From positions 124,001 to 188,000 of the forward strand of contig CAVXHI010000011.1 of the NCBI GenBank assembly GCA_963761655.1: a DNA stretch of 64,000 nucleotides, in the 5' to 3' direction. The DNA is from RYN-122 sp963761655. Its GTDB lineage: Bacteria; Actinomycetota; Actinomycetes; Mycobacteriales; SCTD01. This document shows positions 51,007-60,326 of the stretch, one piece after another. The position numbers and the translations under genes were made by a program. Each line of letters opens with the position of its first letter. Positions within the stretch are counted from its first letter, which is position 1. The notes beneath the pieces are model-generated. The model searched no databases and was not told where the DNA came from. It saw only the letters and a program-made list of their open reading frames with translations.

Positions 51007-52863
51007 ATGAGGAGCGTGACTGTGCCAGATCTGCGTGACCACCAGAAGGCCGCCTTGGAGGAGATCTACAAGGGCCTTCGGGTCGACGGCCATGACCGCG
51101 GTCTGGTGACGATGGCCTGTGGTGCAGGCAAGACCCTCACCGGCAAGCGTGCCTACGACCTGCTCGAGCCGAAGCGGACGCTCGTTTTGCTTCCCAGCCT
51201 GGCGCTGGTGAAGCAGACGCTCGACGCGTGGAGGTCCGAGGACGAGGACTTCTCAATGCTCGCCGTCTGCTCCGACGAGACCGTCGTCGATGACGACCAC
51301 CTCGTCCAGCACGTCGACGAGCTGGGCGCACCGACGACCACCGACCCTGCGGAGATCGCTCGCTTCATGCGCAAGCGGACGTACCCGCGGGTCGTGTTCG
51401 CGACGTACCACTCGGCCTCGCAGGTGGCGCAAGCTCAGCGAGACCACGGCGCCCCGAAGTTCGATGTGGTCATCGCTGACGAGGCGCACCGCACCACGGG
51501 TCGGCTGGACGGCACCTTCGCCACCGTGCTCACCGATGCGATCAGGGCGGACAAGCGACTGTTCTTCACCGCCACGCCAAAGGTCCTCAGGGGCGAGGGT
51601 GCGGCCAGCATGGACGACGAGGACCTGTACGGGCCGCTGCTGTTCAACTACCCGTTCTCGCAGGCGATCGAGGACGGCATCCTGTGCGACTACGAGGTGC
51701 TCGTCGTAGCCCTGCGCGAGGCCGAGATCGAGGGCCTACTAGCGGACGACGAGATGCGGGTCCAGGTCGGCGACCACGAGTTGTCACCGCAGCAGCTCGC
51801 CACCCAGATCGCGCTGCTCAAGGCGATGCGCGAGCACAACCTCCAGCGCGTCGTCACGTTCCACAGCCGCGTGGCGGGGGCCCGCGTGTTCGCCGACACC
51901 CTCGGCCGCACGGCGGAGGCCCTGGGCTACGAGGCGCCCCATACCGACCACGTAGCCGGCCACATGCCGTCGGACGTGCGAGAGAAGAAGATCGACGGGC
52001 TGCGACACGCCACACAGCCGCTGGTCATGACCAACGCGAGGTGCCTCTCAGAGGGCGTCGACGTCCCGACGCTCGACGCTGTCATGTTCGCCGACCCGCG
52101 GAGTAGTCACGTCGACGTCGTCCAGGCGATCGGCAGGGCGATCCGCACGGCGGATGGCAAGGAGCGCGGCATGGTGATCCTGCCGCTGTTCGTGCCCGAC
52201 GACCTCACTCCCGACGAGGTCGCCGGGGACCGCAGGTTCGGCCACATCTGGCACGTCCTGCGCGCTCTGCGTACCCACGACGGCATGCTCGCCGGACAGC
52301 TCGACCAGGCCCGGGAGCGGCTCGCCCGTGGCGAACGTCCGAAGCTTCCGCCGAAGATCAAGATCGACGCCCCCGAAGGACTGCACGGACGTCTTGTCGT
52401 CGCGCTCGAGCTTCAGATCGTCGAGCGTGCGGGGGACATTCAGGTGCCTGTCGAGCGGATCCGCGCCCTGCACGCAGACGGGATGGGACTCACCGAGATC
52501 TGCCGGGTCCTCATGGCCGACGGCGTGCTGAACGCGCGGGGCAAGACGACGTGGAACCCCGCGTCGGTCCGTGGCTATCTGCTCGGCAGAGGGGCAATGG
52601 CGGCGACGAAGCGGTCCAACGAGGAGCGCTGGGCGCAGAAGTACGAGCAGCTCGTCGAGTGGACGCAGGTGATCGGCCCGCTCGAGCTCCGCAACCCGGG
52701 GATGGAGCGCGAGCTGACCGCGTGGATGACCAGGCAGAAGGACATCTTCCACGGCAGGGCGAAGCGGGCGTCGATGTCGGCCGAGCGCAGGCGGCTGCTC
52801 GAGCAGCTGCCCGGCTGGAGCTGGGAGCGCGCCCCCAACGGCCGTCGTGCCCCTGACCAGTGA
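51007..52863 (+). CDS. DEAD/DEAH helicase with recombinase-like HTH and helicase-associated domain
   Basis: About 618 residues. SF2 motifs: LRDHQKAALEEIYKGL (Q-like), TMACGAGKTLTGKRA (I), VVFATYHSAS (Ia), VIADEAHRTTGRLD (II), LFFTATPKVL (III), VVTFHSRVAGARVFAD (IV), MTNARCLSEGVDVPTLD (V), QAIGRAIRTADGKERG (VI). After residue 480 there is a helical segment with recombinase-style wording (IRALHADGMGLTEICRVLMA, then NPASVRGYLLGRG), probably DNA-binding, and a C-terminal helicase-associated domain (NPGMERELTAWMTRQKDIFH). Likely defence or restriction helicase lacking a nuclease domain. Start ATG 51007 or GTG 51022, the latter better spaced from GGAG. Confidence 0.85.
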   Translation: MRSVTVPDLRDHQKAALEEIYKGLRVDGHDRGLVTMACGAGKTLTGKRAYDLLEPKRTLVLLPSLALVKQTLDAWRSEDEDFSMLAVCSDETVVDDDHLVQHVDELGAPTTTDPAEIARFMRKRTYPRVVFATYHSASQVAQAQRDHGAPKFDVVIADEAHRTTGRLDGTFATVLTDAIRADKRLFFTATPKVLRGEGAASMDDEDLYGPLLFNYPFSQAIEDGILCDYEVLVVALREAEIEGLLADDEMRVQVGDHELSPQQLATQIALLKAMREHNLQRVVTFHSRVAGARVFADTLGRTAEALGYEAPHTDHVAGHMPSDVREKKIDGLRHATQPLVMTNARCLSEGVDVPTLDAVMFADPRSSHVDVVQAIGRAIRTADGKERGMVILPLFVPDDLTPDEVAGDRRFGHIWHVLRALRTHDGMLAGQLDQARERLARGERPKLPPKIKIDAPEGLHGRLVVALELQIVERAGDIQVPVERIRALHADGMGLTEICRVLMADGVLNARGKTTWNPASVRGYLLGRGAMAATKRSNEERWAQKYEQLVEWTQVIGPLELRNPGMERELTAWMTRQKDIFHGRAKRASMSAERRRLLEQLPGWSWERAPNGRRAPDQ

Positions 52864-52901
52864 GAGACTCCGCCTCAACGAAGGCACTGCACCGGTGACG
52901 T

Positions 52902-54840
52902 CTACTCGACGGCGACACCAGCAGCGCATGCAAGCTCCGCCAGGTCCATGTCGAGTGGCTCGACGGCCACCTCGAGCGACCACTCGTCGCCCTGGCGGAC
53001 CAGGTTGAGCAGCTCGACGAGCACCGTGGAGCCGATCGGGCCGGCCGGCGGCAGCGTGGCCTGGACGAGGATCCGCTCTGTCTGGAGGTCCAGGACCTCG
53101 AGCGAGCATGATCCCGTGGCGAGCGCGTGCTGCCGGGCTTGCACGCCGACTCGGACCCGCTGCGTCTGCTCGGGCAGGCCCTCGACAGCGAGGATGAGCT
53201 GGTTCGGTGCGCCGGGAGCCTCGGTGAGCGCTGCTGCACCGCTGGGGTGCACGGTCTGCCCGTAGAACACGAAGTCGGCGTCCGCAGAGACGAGGCCGTT
53301 CTCGTCGAGCAGCAGCGCGATCGGGTCGAGTTCGACCGCGCCGCTGGCGGTGTCGTCGCCGGTGATCTGCACCTGCAGGCGGCTGTCCAGAGGTAGCGGC
53401 ATGCTGCCCTGCGCCATCGGTCCGGGAGCGATCCTCCGCCGGCTCGTCGGGGCCGGGCGCGTAGTCGTCGTGCCCGAGCGGGTCGGTCTCGGCGACGTCG
53501 CTGACAGGCGCGGAGTCATCGGTGAGCTCGGGCGCCTCGCCGTGCTCGTCCTCGGCGACGCTCGTCGCGGCCGTCGGGACGCTCTTCGCGCGGGGTGCCG
53601 CCGGGGTCCAGGCGCGAAGGGGCTGCAGCACTTGGTCGTAGAAGACGTCGATGCCCTCGAGCACGCTGCTGATGAACCCGCCTCGGCCCGCGGCCCGCTT
53701 GGTCCCGAGCGGCAGGTCCAGCCAGACGTCGAACCTCTTGATCTCGTGCGCCACGTCCGGAAGCAGGGTCTCCGGGGACTCTCGGGCCTGCTCGAGCCGT
53801 AGCGCGGCGGTCTCAGTCCGGGCGAAAGATGTGAGGGCCTGCACGCGGACTGCTCCCGGGGCGTCAGGTAGCTGCCGGAGCAGCCAGCGGGCTCGGGTCA
53901 GTGGACGACCCTCCGCGGGCGCGGGCACCGTTGCCTGCATTGTCAGAGTGCCGGCGCGCAGGTCGGCGGTCGCCGTGATCGTGCTCAGCGCTCCGGGCAC
54001 GCGCAGCGTCAGCGCGAGTCGTCCGTCGGCCGTGAGGGTGGTGGCGGCCTGTGCTTGCCGAGCGGCTGGGTCGTTCAGCGCCCTGGGCGTGACCACTGTC
54101 ACCGGCGTGCCGAGTCGCTGTTCCAGCCGTAGCGCTGCGTACCGGCCGAGCTGCTCGAACCGCCCGACGACGTCGAGCACGGGCTTCGCGGTCGGCCGGG
54201 CGGTCCGGGCGCAGACGTCATCGCGCACAGTGACCCAGTTGGCGCCCATGTCGTTGAACTCGAGCGCTCCCGAGCGCGGGTGCTCGAGGTACCGGATGAG
54301 CTCGGACAGGATGTACGCCTGCTCGGGGTCGCTGACCCCGCGGTGCACGTGGTGGGTGACCGCGGCGGCGAGGACCTCCGCCCAGGACAGGTGGTGCAGG
54401 GCGACGGTCTTGGCGCCCTTGCCGAGCTTGCGCTTGTCCACTGCCACAGGGTGCTGTCCGGGCAGCGCGATCTGGTTGGAGATCGTGAGCACGACGTCGA
54501 AGCCCTGCTCGCGGGCGACGTCGAGGTAGTTCTCGACCTGCACGACGTCGAGCTCGTTGCTGCCGGTCTTGACCTCCACCAGCGCCGTCCACGTCTTGCC
54601 GGCGCGGCTGGTCTGCAGCAGCCCGTCGGGGCGGACGTTCTTCTCCCCGAGCTTGAAGATCGTCTCGGTGTACGTCTGGAGCTTCCCGGCGGGGGCTCCG
54701 AGCGAGGAGATGATCGTGCGGCCGAAGTCGGGGACCACGTGCATCACGGCGAGCAGGGCGCTGGTTGCGCGGCCCTCTTGCTCGTCGCTGTTGCCGATGC
54801 CGCTGACGGGGATCAGCCGGGCCTGGTGCCAGTCGCTCAT
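52902..54840 (-). pseudogene. PD-(D/E)XK nuclease-TerD domain fusion, +1 frameshift
   Basis: The N-terminal domain has the nuclease signature: Pro-Asp at residues 71-72 (RPDGLLQTSRAGKTWT) and E-x-K at 89-91 (ALVEVKTGSNELDVVQVENY). A middle domain of about 350 residues follows (VVGRFEQLGRYAALRLEQRL, RWLLRQLPDAPGAVRVQAL), then an acidic linker. The C-terminal TerD domain (DPIALLLDENGLVSADADFV, FYGQTVHPSGAA, LILAVEGLPEQTQRVRVGV) follows one base out of frame near 53430. The first frame has no stop there, so a one-base error or real shift is needed; alternatively the TerD part starts separately at ATG 53417. It follows the large helicase by 97 bases and probably works with it. Confidence 0.7.
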
Positions 54841-54937
54841 GCGAGCACCCTTCCAGTCAGCCGTCGATCCCGTGCGCCCTCGCTACCTCCGACGCCGACC
54901 TGGACCAGCTGCCGCATGTCCTGCTGCTGGATATGCT

Positions 54938-57900
54938 TCACCGTCGGGCCTGCTGCAGGGCGCCGCGGAACGCCTCGACGATCCGGCTGCCCCGTCGACG
55001 GAAGCCGAGCTCGCTCATGAACTCGATGAGCAGCTCCTCCTCGGTGCGCAGGAGTGTGTCGGACTCGATCCAACGCAGGACCGCGACGAGCTGCCGGTCG
55101 CTGTACTCCCCGATCGCCCAGCCGGGCATGACCTTTGGCCGCGGGCCACGGTCTGCGCCGCTCGGGGCCGTAGCCGGTGGACCGGAGGTGCGCTGCTGGG
55201 GGAGGTCGGCGGCCCGTGAGGTTCTGCGTCGCGCAGCTTCGGCGTCGTGCCGGTCCGCTGCTGCCACGGCGGCTTCCCACGCCTCCTGGGCCTTGACGAC
55301 GCATGCGTCCGGGTTGCGGAACCACTCGGTCGACCAGATGCGGTGGAACGTCCAACCGAGCCGTTCCAGCTGCTCCTGGCGCAGTCGGTCCCGGTCTCGA
55401 GCGGTCGCCGACGAGTGGTACGTGGCGCCGTCGGCTTCGATGGCCAGGACCATGCGGCCGGGCTGCTTGGGGTGAGCGGCTGCGAAGTCGATCCAGTACC
55501 CGGCGACGCCCCACTGCGCGGTGAGCGGCAGTCCCGCTGCGACGAGGCGGTCGCGGACGTCGATCTCGAACGGGTTGAGCTGCGGCTTGTCGGCGGCGAC
55601 GCTGCCGAGGTTGGTTCCGCCGGAGGCGGCGTACTCCATGTAGGCGCGGAGCATCTTGACGCCTTCGGCGTTGGAGCGCTTGGGGTCCATGTCGAGGTGG
55701 CTGAAGCTGGACACCAGCGTCATGCGGGCCTTCGCCCGGGTCACGGCGACGTTGAGCCGGCGGTTCCCGCCGTCTTGGTTGAGGGGGCCGAACTGGTACT
55801 TCAGCTCCTCCCCCGGGCGCTTCCCGTACCCGACGGACAAGATGATCGCGTCTCGCTCGTCGCCCTGGACGCGCTCGAGGTTCTTGACGAAGAACTTCTC
55901 CTTGCGGCTCTCGTCGAAGAAGTCCTCGAGGTCGGGCCGGTCACGAAGCTGGGCACGGAGAGCTGCGTCTATCCGGTTCGCGTGCTTGATGCCCATGGCG
56001 ATCACGCCGAGGCTCTCGTTCGGCCTGCTGGCGGCGTGCTCCAGCACGAGCTCGACGACCTTGGCGACTTCTTCGCTGCTGCTCTCCTCCTGGCCGGGAC
56101 GCTGCGAGGCAGTCACGACTACATGGCTCAGGCAGCCGTCCCCAGCCGGGCCGGGGAAGGTCGTCAGCGAGCGGTCGTAGATCCAGGCGTTGGAGAAGCC
56201 GATGAGCCGCTCGTCGCGTGACCGATAGTGCCAGGTCAGTTGACTGACCCGCAGGATTCCGCGCAGGACGTCAAGGATTGACTCGTAGCCCTGGGTGAGG
56301 CTGACGTTGATGTTGCCTTCCGCGTCGAGCGTGACCTGCTCGTCGTCCTCACTCTCGGTGCTGGAACCGAAGAAGCTCGTGGGCTTGAGCTGGTGCTCGT
56401 CGCCGGCGCAGATCACCCGGTGAGCGCGCAGGATCGACGGGATCGCGTCCGCGGGGGTGATCTGGCTTGCCTCGTCGAAGATGACGACGTCGAAGTAGGG
56501 CTTGTCGCCGGGAAGCAACTGGGACACGACCAGCGGGCTCATCGCCCAGCACGGCTTGAGTGCGGTGAGGACCTCGGGCGCTGCCTGGAAGAGCTGTCGC
56601 AGGGGTAGGTGACGCGTCTTCTTCGCGGCTTCCGCGGCGACGAGGCGTGCCTGCTCAGGGTGCTGGTCCCGGACGGCGACGAGTCGTTCGGCGGCGGCGC
56701 GCTGGACCCTGGCCGCGGTGGAGGAGATGTGGGTGCGGTCGTTGTCCTGGTACTGCCTGGCGGTGTTGCCGTGGTGCTTGGCGTCGAAGTTCGAGAGCGC
56801 CGGGTCGTCGAAGCTGAGCTTGCGCAGCAGGGAGGCGTAGAAGCAGTGCTCAAAGGCGGCGACGGCCAGCTCGGCGTCCAGGTGACGCGGGCGGATCTCC
56901 TGCAGCAGCGGCCCGAGCCCGGCGCGTCGAAGTGCTGTTTCGAGCTGGTTCAGCCGCGGCACCTTGCGCAGCGTCGCCTCGTCCGCTGCGAGGGAGCGCA
57001 CGGTCGTCACCAGGGTGGCCTCGGGCAGTGCGCCGAGCTGGGCGCTGGTCACGAAGGCTCCGAGGGCGGCCAGCTCTCGGCTGAGCTGGTCGTAGGCGCC
57101 GCTCGTGCCCGGCAGGTCCGAGGGCAGTCGCGGCCGGCCTCCGTCTTCGGCGAGGGTGGACCACTGCTGCTGCTGCTCGGTGGCCGCGAGGAGGGCCTCG
57201 TGGAGGGTGTGCTTCTCGGGCCTGCCCTCGCCTCGCCACAGGCTCTTTGCCGTCTTGCGGGCGCGACGTCTTTCGCCCCACTTGTCGGTGGCTCCGGGCC
57301 AGGTGGTGTTGCTCTTGCGCCACTTGCGGGTCGCGGTGGCCGCGGCCAGTGGGGCGATTGGGTTGGCGAACAGCTCTCCGTCGAAGGTGCTCATGCTGCT
57401 CTGCACGGCGTCGAGTAGGGCGAGAGTGTCCCGCCAGCCGGACACGGAGGCCGGCTGGCGCAGGCCGGTCTGCTGCAACGTGGTGTGGATCGCGTTCTGT
57501 GCATGTGGGAGCGCCTGACTGGCCACCCGGTGGGCGGTGAGGAGGGCGTTCTCTGCCTGCTCTGCACTGGTGATGTTCGCGCCGACCCAGGCGCTCGTCT
57601 CCGGGGTCAGCTCGAGGCCACCGAGGTCGGTGAACTCGCGGAGCTCGTCGAGGACCCGGCGACGGGTCTCCGGCGTCATGGACTGCAGCTCGGAGCCGCG
57701 GAGAAGTGTCTCGGTGGCTGCGGCGTCGCCGAAGACGTTGAGCAGGTCGATGAGTTCGCACTGGGCGTCGAACGCCGACACGTCCCAGGGCTCCCGCTTG
57801 GCGTGCAGCGCCTCGGCGTGCCCCGACAGTCGGGTGCGCTCGGTCATGAGGCGGGCGTGCAGGTCACGCTGGTCGGGCTTGGCGACGCGCGCGGAGGCTT

Positions 57901-59005
57901 GCAGCGCAGCGTTCAGGTTCTGCGCGACCTTCCGCTTGGTCCCGACCCCGTCGTGCAGGTCAAGGACAAGGTCGGTCAGGCCGACATCGCCGAGCCGGTC
58001 CAGCACCGCAGCGATCGCAGCGCGCTTCTCCGCCACGAACAGGACGCGCTGGCCGCGGGCCACCAGCGTCGCGACCAGGTTGGCGATCGTCTGGCTCTTC
58101 CCGGTGCCCGGAGGGCCCTTGACCACGAGGGACTGGCCCGCGACCGCCGCGTTGATCGCGTAGTTCTGACTGGCATCGGCGTCCAGGACGAGGAACTCGT
58201 CCGCGGGCGCGGTCTGGTCGGGGTCGCTCAGGCCGACGTCCGACCCGGCCGTGCGCAGGCTGTCCTGGGCGCGCCGGTCGCCAGCGATCGCGGCGATGAC
58301 CTCGTGCTGCACGAGGGCTTCGAAGTTCGCCTGCAGGTCCTGGACCATGGGCAACTTGGCGTAGCTGAAGTTGCCCAGGACGTGACGCTCGTCGACCCGA
58401 AAGCCGGGGACTGAAGCGCACTCCTTGGTGAGCCGCTCGTAGACGGCCTGTGCCCCGTCCGTGCCGGTGCCCAGCAGCTCCAGCAGGTCCTCGGCGCGCA
58501 GGGCGATCTGGTGCTGCTCGCCGAGCATGTGCAGCAGGGTGGGGTTCAGGTCGACCTCACCCGTCAGGGCAAGGTCGAAGTCCTCCTCGGCGGCCCCCCG
58601 GGCCGCGATGGTGGCTTCACGCAGCAGCAGGGGCGCAGCTGGGGTCGCGGTGGTGCGGGTGTTGGTCCAGGTCGCCATGCCGACGGCGAGGAACAGCGTC
58701 GCGACGCCCCGCTCCTCGAGCGTCTCCCGGGCCTTGCTGCGCACAGTCCGGGCCCGCCGGATGACCAAGTCCAGCGCAGTCGGGAACAGGGACGAGAGGG
58801 GAACGGTGCGGCCGTTGAGCAGCGCGCCCAGGGCGACCTGATCCGCGTCAGCAAGGTCCAGTGTTCCGAGCTTGAGGTCGCGGTAGTACAGCAGGCCGTT
58901 GTGGCCGTCCAGGTTGATGAGCTGGCCGCTCCACGTGTCGACGGCGTCCTGGACCTGCTTGACCCGGGCCGTGCTCACCTGCCGGTCCCGCTGCTGCACG
59001 TCCAC
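54938..59005 (-). CDS. UPF1-like SF1 helicase with C-terminal nuclease domain (DUF4011/MTES-type)
   Basis: 1355 residues. N-terminal DUF4011-like region (TALDLVIRRARTVRSKAR, FLAVGMATWTNT); Walker A VVKGPPGTGKSQTIANLVAT at 297-304; a long insert with helical sequence; Walker B DVVIFDEASQITPADAIPSI; motif III ICAGDEHQLKPTSFFGSSTE; LTWHYRSRDERLIGFSNAWI; motifs V-VI VQGDERDAIILSVGYG and RRLNVAVTRAKARMTLVSSF. The C-terminal domain WGVAGYWIDFAAAHPKQPGR, MVLAIEADGATYHSS and RLGWTFHRIWSTEWF is the Vsr/DUF559-like PD-(D/E)XK nuclease seen in anti-phage helicases. GTG 59005 follows GGAGGAGG. Intact frame. Confidence 0.9.
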   Translation of the reverse strand: MDVQQRDRQVSTARVKQVQDAVDTWSGQLINLDGHNGLLYYRDLKLGTLDLADADQVALGALLNGRTVPLSSLFPTALDLVIRRARTVRSKARETLEERGVATLFLAVGMATWTNTRTTATPAAPLLLREATIAARGAAEEDFDLALTGEVDLNPTLLHMLGEQHQIALRAEDLLELLGTGTDGAQAVYERLTKECASVPGFRVDERHVLGNFSYAKLPMVQDLQANFEALVQHEVIAAIAGDRRAQDSLRTAGSDVGLSDPDQTAPADEFLVLDADASQNYAINAAVAGQSLVVKGPPGTGKSQTIANLVATLVARGQRVLFVAEKRAAIAAVLDRLGDVGLTDLVLDLHDGVGTKRKVAQNLNAALQASARVAKPDQRDLHARLMTERTRLSGHAEALHAKREPWDVSAFDAQCELIDLLNVFGDAAATETLLRGSELQSMTPETRRRVLDELREFTDLGGLELTPETSAWVGANITSAEQAENALLTAHRVASQALPHAQNAIHTTLQQTGLRQPASVSGWRDTLALLDAVQSSMSTFDGELFANPIAPLAAATATRKWRKSNTTWPGATDKWGERRRARKTAKSLWRGEGRPEKHTLHEALLAATEQQQQWSTLAEDGGRPRLPSDLPGTSGAYDQLSRELAALGAFVTSAQLGALPEATLVTTVRSLAADEATLRKVPRLNQLETALRRAGLGPLLQEIRPRHLDAELAVAAFEHCFYASLLRKLSFDDPALSNFDAKHHGNTARQYQDNDRTHISSTAARVQRAAAERLVAVRDQHPEQARLVAAEAAKKTRHLPLRQLFQAAPEVLTALKPCWAMSPLVVSQLLPGDKPYFDVVIFDEASQITPADAIPSILRAHRVICAGDEHQLKPTSFFGSSTESEDDEQVTLDAEGNINVSLTQGYESILDVLRGILRVSQLTWHYRSRDERLIGFSNAWIYDRSLTTFPGPAGDGCLSHVVVTASQRPGQEESSSEEVAKVVELVLEHAASRPNESLGVIAMGIKHANRIDAALRAQLRDRPDLEDFFDESRKEKFFVKNLERVQGDERDAIILSVGYGKRPGEELKYQFGPLNQDGGNRRLNVAVTRAKARMTLVSSFSHLDMDPKRSNAEGVKMLRAYMEYAASGGTNLGSVAADKPQLNPFEIDVRDRLVAAGLPLTAQWGVAGYWIDFAAAHPKQPGRMVLAIEADGATYHSSATARDRDRLRQEQLERLGWTFHRIWSTEWFRNPDACVVKAQEAWEAAVAAADRHDAEAARRRTSRAADLPQQRTSGPPATAPSGADRGPRPKVMPGWAIGEYSDRQLVAVLRWIESDTLLRTEEELLIEFMSELGFRRRGSRIVEAFRGALQQARR

Positions 59006-59034
59006 TGCTCCTCCTCCACGTCTGTAGGACCACG

Positions 59035-59057
59035 ACGCTAGGGCGAAGCCGTGACAA
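59035..59057 (-). promoter_or_regulatory. Promoter-like element TTGTCAC-N10-TAGCGT before the helicase-nuclease
   Basis: On the minus strand TTGTCAC (59057-59051), ten bases, then TAGCGT (59040-59035), about 30 bases before the GTG start. It matches the elements before the CBASS-like pair and jetA in sequence and spacing, and resembles the RecA-NDp (PafBC) DNA-damage promoter TTGTCRGTGG-N8-TANNNT except for one base less between the boxes. Confidence 0.5.
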
Positions 59058-59394
59058 GTTCCGGCGAATCTCGCAGCCGGTCGACGCCTACAGACAGCGC
59101 TCGGTGGGGGCTGAAGGGTGCCGCGGGTGCCTCATCGCCAGATGCTCTCGGACGCACTGCCACTCGTCGGCACGCCGGGTCGCGATCAGGCGCGGTGCTG
59201 TCGCCGAGCAAGAGGCGGCTACGCAACGTCCGCGGGAGCTCGACGCGATCCAGAACGATCGGGAGCGCCGCCGACGCGCGCAGCCACTCGATGACGCCGG
59301 CGTCAGGAACCGCCTCAGCTGGGGGGCGGTGGGGGGCGAGCGCTGACAGGTTCGCCCAGGTTCCCTCAGTTCTCGCCAGGTTCGAGCGTGTCAC
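59041..59394 (-). CDS. Doubtful small ORF upstream of the helicase-nuclease
   Basis: A 118-residue frame (start ATG 59394) with stretches that look protein-like (GVIEWLRASAALPIVLDRVE, LPRTLRSRLLLGD) but its TAG stop lies inside the putative -10 box of the helicase gene. There is no recognised family and no clear ribosome binding site. Listed because nothing else fills the gap. Confidence 0.25.
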
Positions 59395-59417
59395 GAGCCC
59401 GCGGTAGCCTGGCCACG

Positions 59418-59462
59418 CTCAAATCAGCACCCCAGCGACCGGTTCGAGCCCCGTCACTCACC
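59418..59462 (+). other. tRNA 3'-end-like sequence (possible attachment remnant)
   Basis: CAAATCAGC, a 7-base variable-like stretch and CGACCGGTTCGAGCCCCGTC resemble the 3' half of a tRNA: the T-loop TTCGAGC with four of five T-stem pairs, and a 7-base acceptor-like tail CACTCAC. No matching 5' half, D-arm or anticodon stem exists upstream, so it is not a gene. It stands exactly between the island and core genes. Confidence 0.3.
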
Positions 59463-59548
59463 CCTCTCCTGCCATGGCCCGGACGGGCCATGGCCGTACC
59501 GCGCGCACCCCGGCAGACTGGTGCTCCCCCTCGCTCCAGGAGCCGTCC

Positions 59549-60298
59549 TTGACCGTCCTCGCCCTGCCCGTGTCCGCCGCCGACGGCTGGACCGAGGAGC
59601 CCGGCCCGGCGGGGGGTCCGCTGCTGGTCGTCCTGTCCGGGCTCGCGCCGCACGGGCGGGACGTGGCGTTCGAGGGCCGCGGCCTGTGCCGACGTCTCGG
59701 GGTGCACGGGGTCCTGCTGCGCGACAGCGCCCAGACCTGGTTCCTGCGCGGCGTGCAGGGCGTGGCGCACGACCTCGAGGGCCTCGCCGCGGCGCTCCGG
59801 GCCCGGGTCGCCGAGCTGGCCCCGAGCCGGGTCGTCCTCATGGGCAACAGCGCCGGCGCCTACGCCGCGATCGCCCTCGCCTCCCTGCTCGACGTCGACG
59901 AGGTGGTCGCCGTCGTCCCGAGGTCCGGCCTGTCCGACGCCGTCAACGACGCGCTCGGCGACGACCGGTTCCGCGCGCTGCGCACCAGCGCCCTCGCCGA
60001 CCTGCCGCCCGCCGCGGCCCGGTACCTCGACCTGCCGTCGCTGCTGCGCGACCGGTTCGACGCGCTCGACCCCCGCCCGGCGTACCGCACCCGGGTCCGC
60101 GTCCTGCACGCCAGCGACAACGCCCTCGACGCCGCCCACGCCGCCCGCCTGTCCGGGCTGCCGGAGACGGTCGTCAGCAGCTACCCGCGGGGCGACCACC
60201 AGCTGGCCGCCGTCCTGCGCGCGGCCGGGGAGCTCGACGTCCTCGTCGACGCCGCGCTGCGCGGTCCCCGACCGGCCGCGCTGGTCCGCACGGCATAG
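59549..60298 (+). CDS. Alpha/beta-hydrolase fold protein
   Basis: About 249 residues. PLLVVLSGLAPHGRDVAFEG gives the first strand and oxyanion loop; the nucleophile elbow is VVLMGNSAGAYAAIA (G-x-S-x-G); VRVLHASDNALDAAH supplies the late Asp strand; SSYPRGDHQLAAVLR the catalytic His. Substrate unknown. TTG 59549 is favoured as start since AGGAG lies six bases upstream and homology begins there; ATG 59474 would add 25 unlikely residues. First clearly chromosomal gene right of the island. Confidence 0.8.
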   Translation: MTVLALPVSAADGWTEEPGPAGGPLLVVLSGLAPHGRDVAFEGRGLCRRLGVHGVLLRDSAQTWFLRGVQGVAHDLEGLAAALRARVAELAPSRVVLMGNSAGAYAAIALASLLDVDEVVAVVPRSGLSDAVNDALGDDRFRALRTSALADLPPAAARYLDLPSLLRDRFDALDPRPAYRTRVRVLHASDNALDAAHAARLSGLPETVVSSYPRGDHQLAAVLRAAGELDVLVDAALRGPRPAALVRTA

Positions 60299-60326
60299 CG
60301 CGGCCGACCCCGGGCAGAGGGTCGGC

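Noticed and set aside
59418..59462. A tRNA gene
   Set aside because: Only a 3'-half resemblance; no D-arm, anticodon stem or 5' acceptor strand can be drawn.
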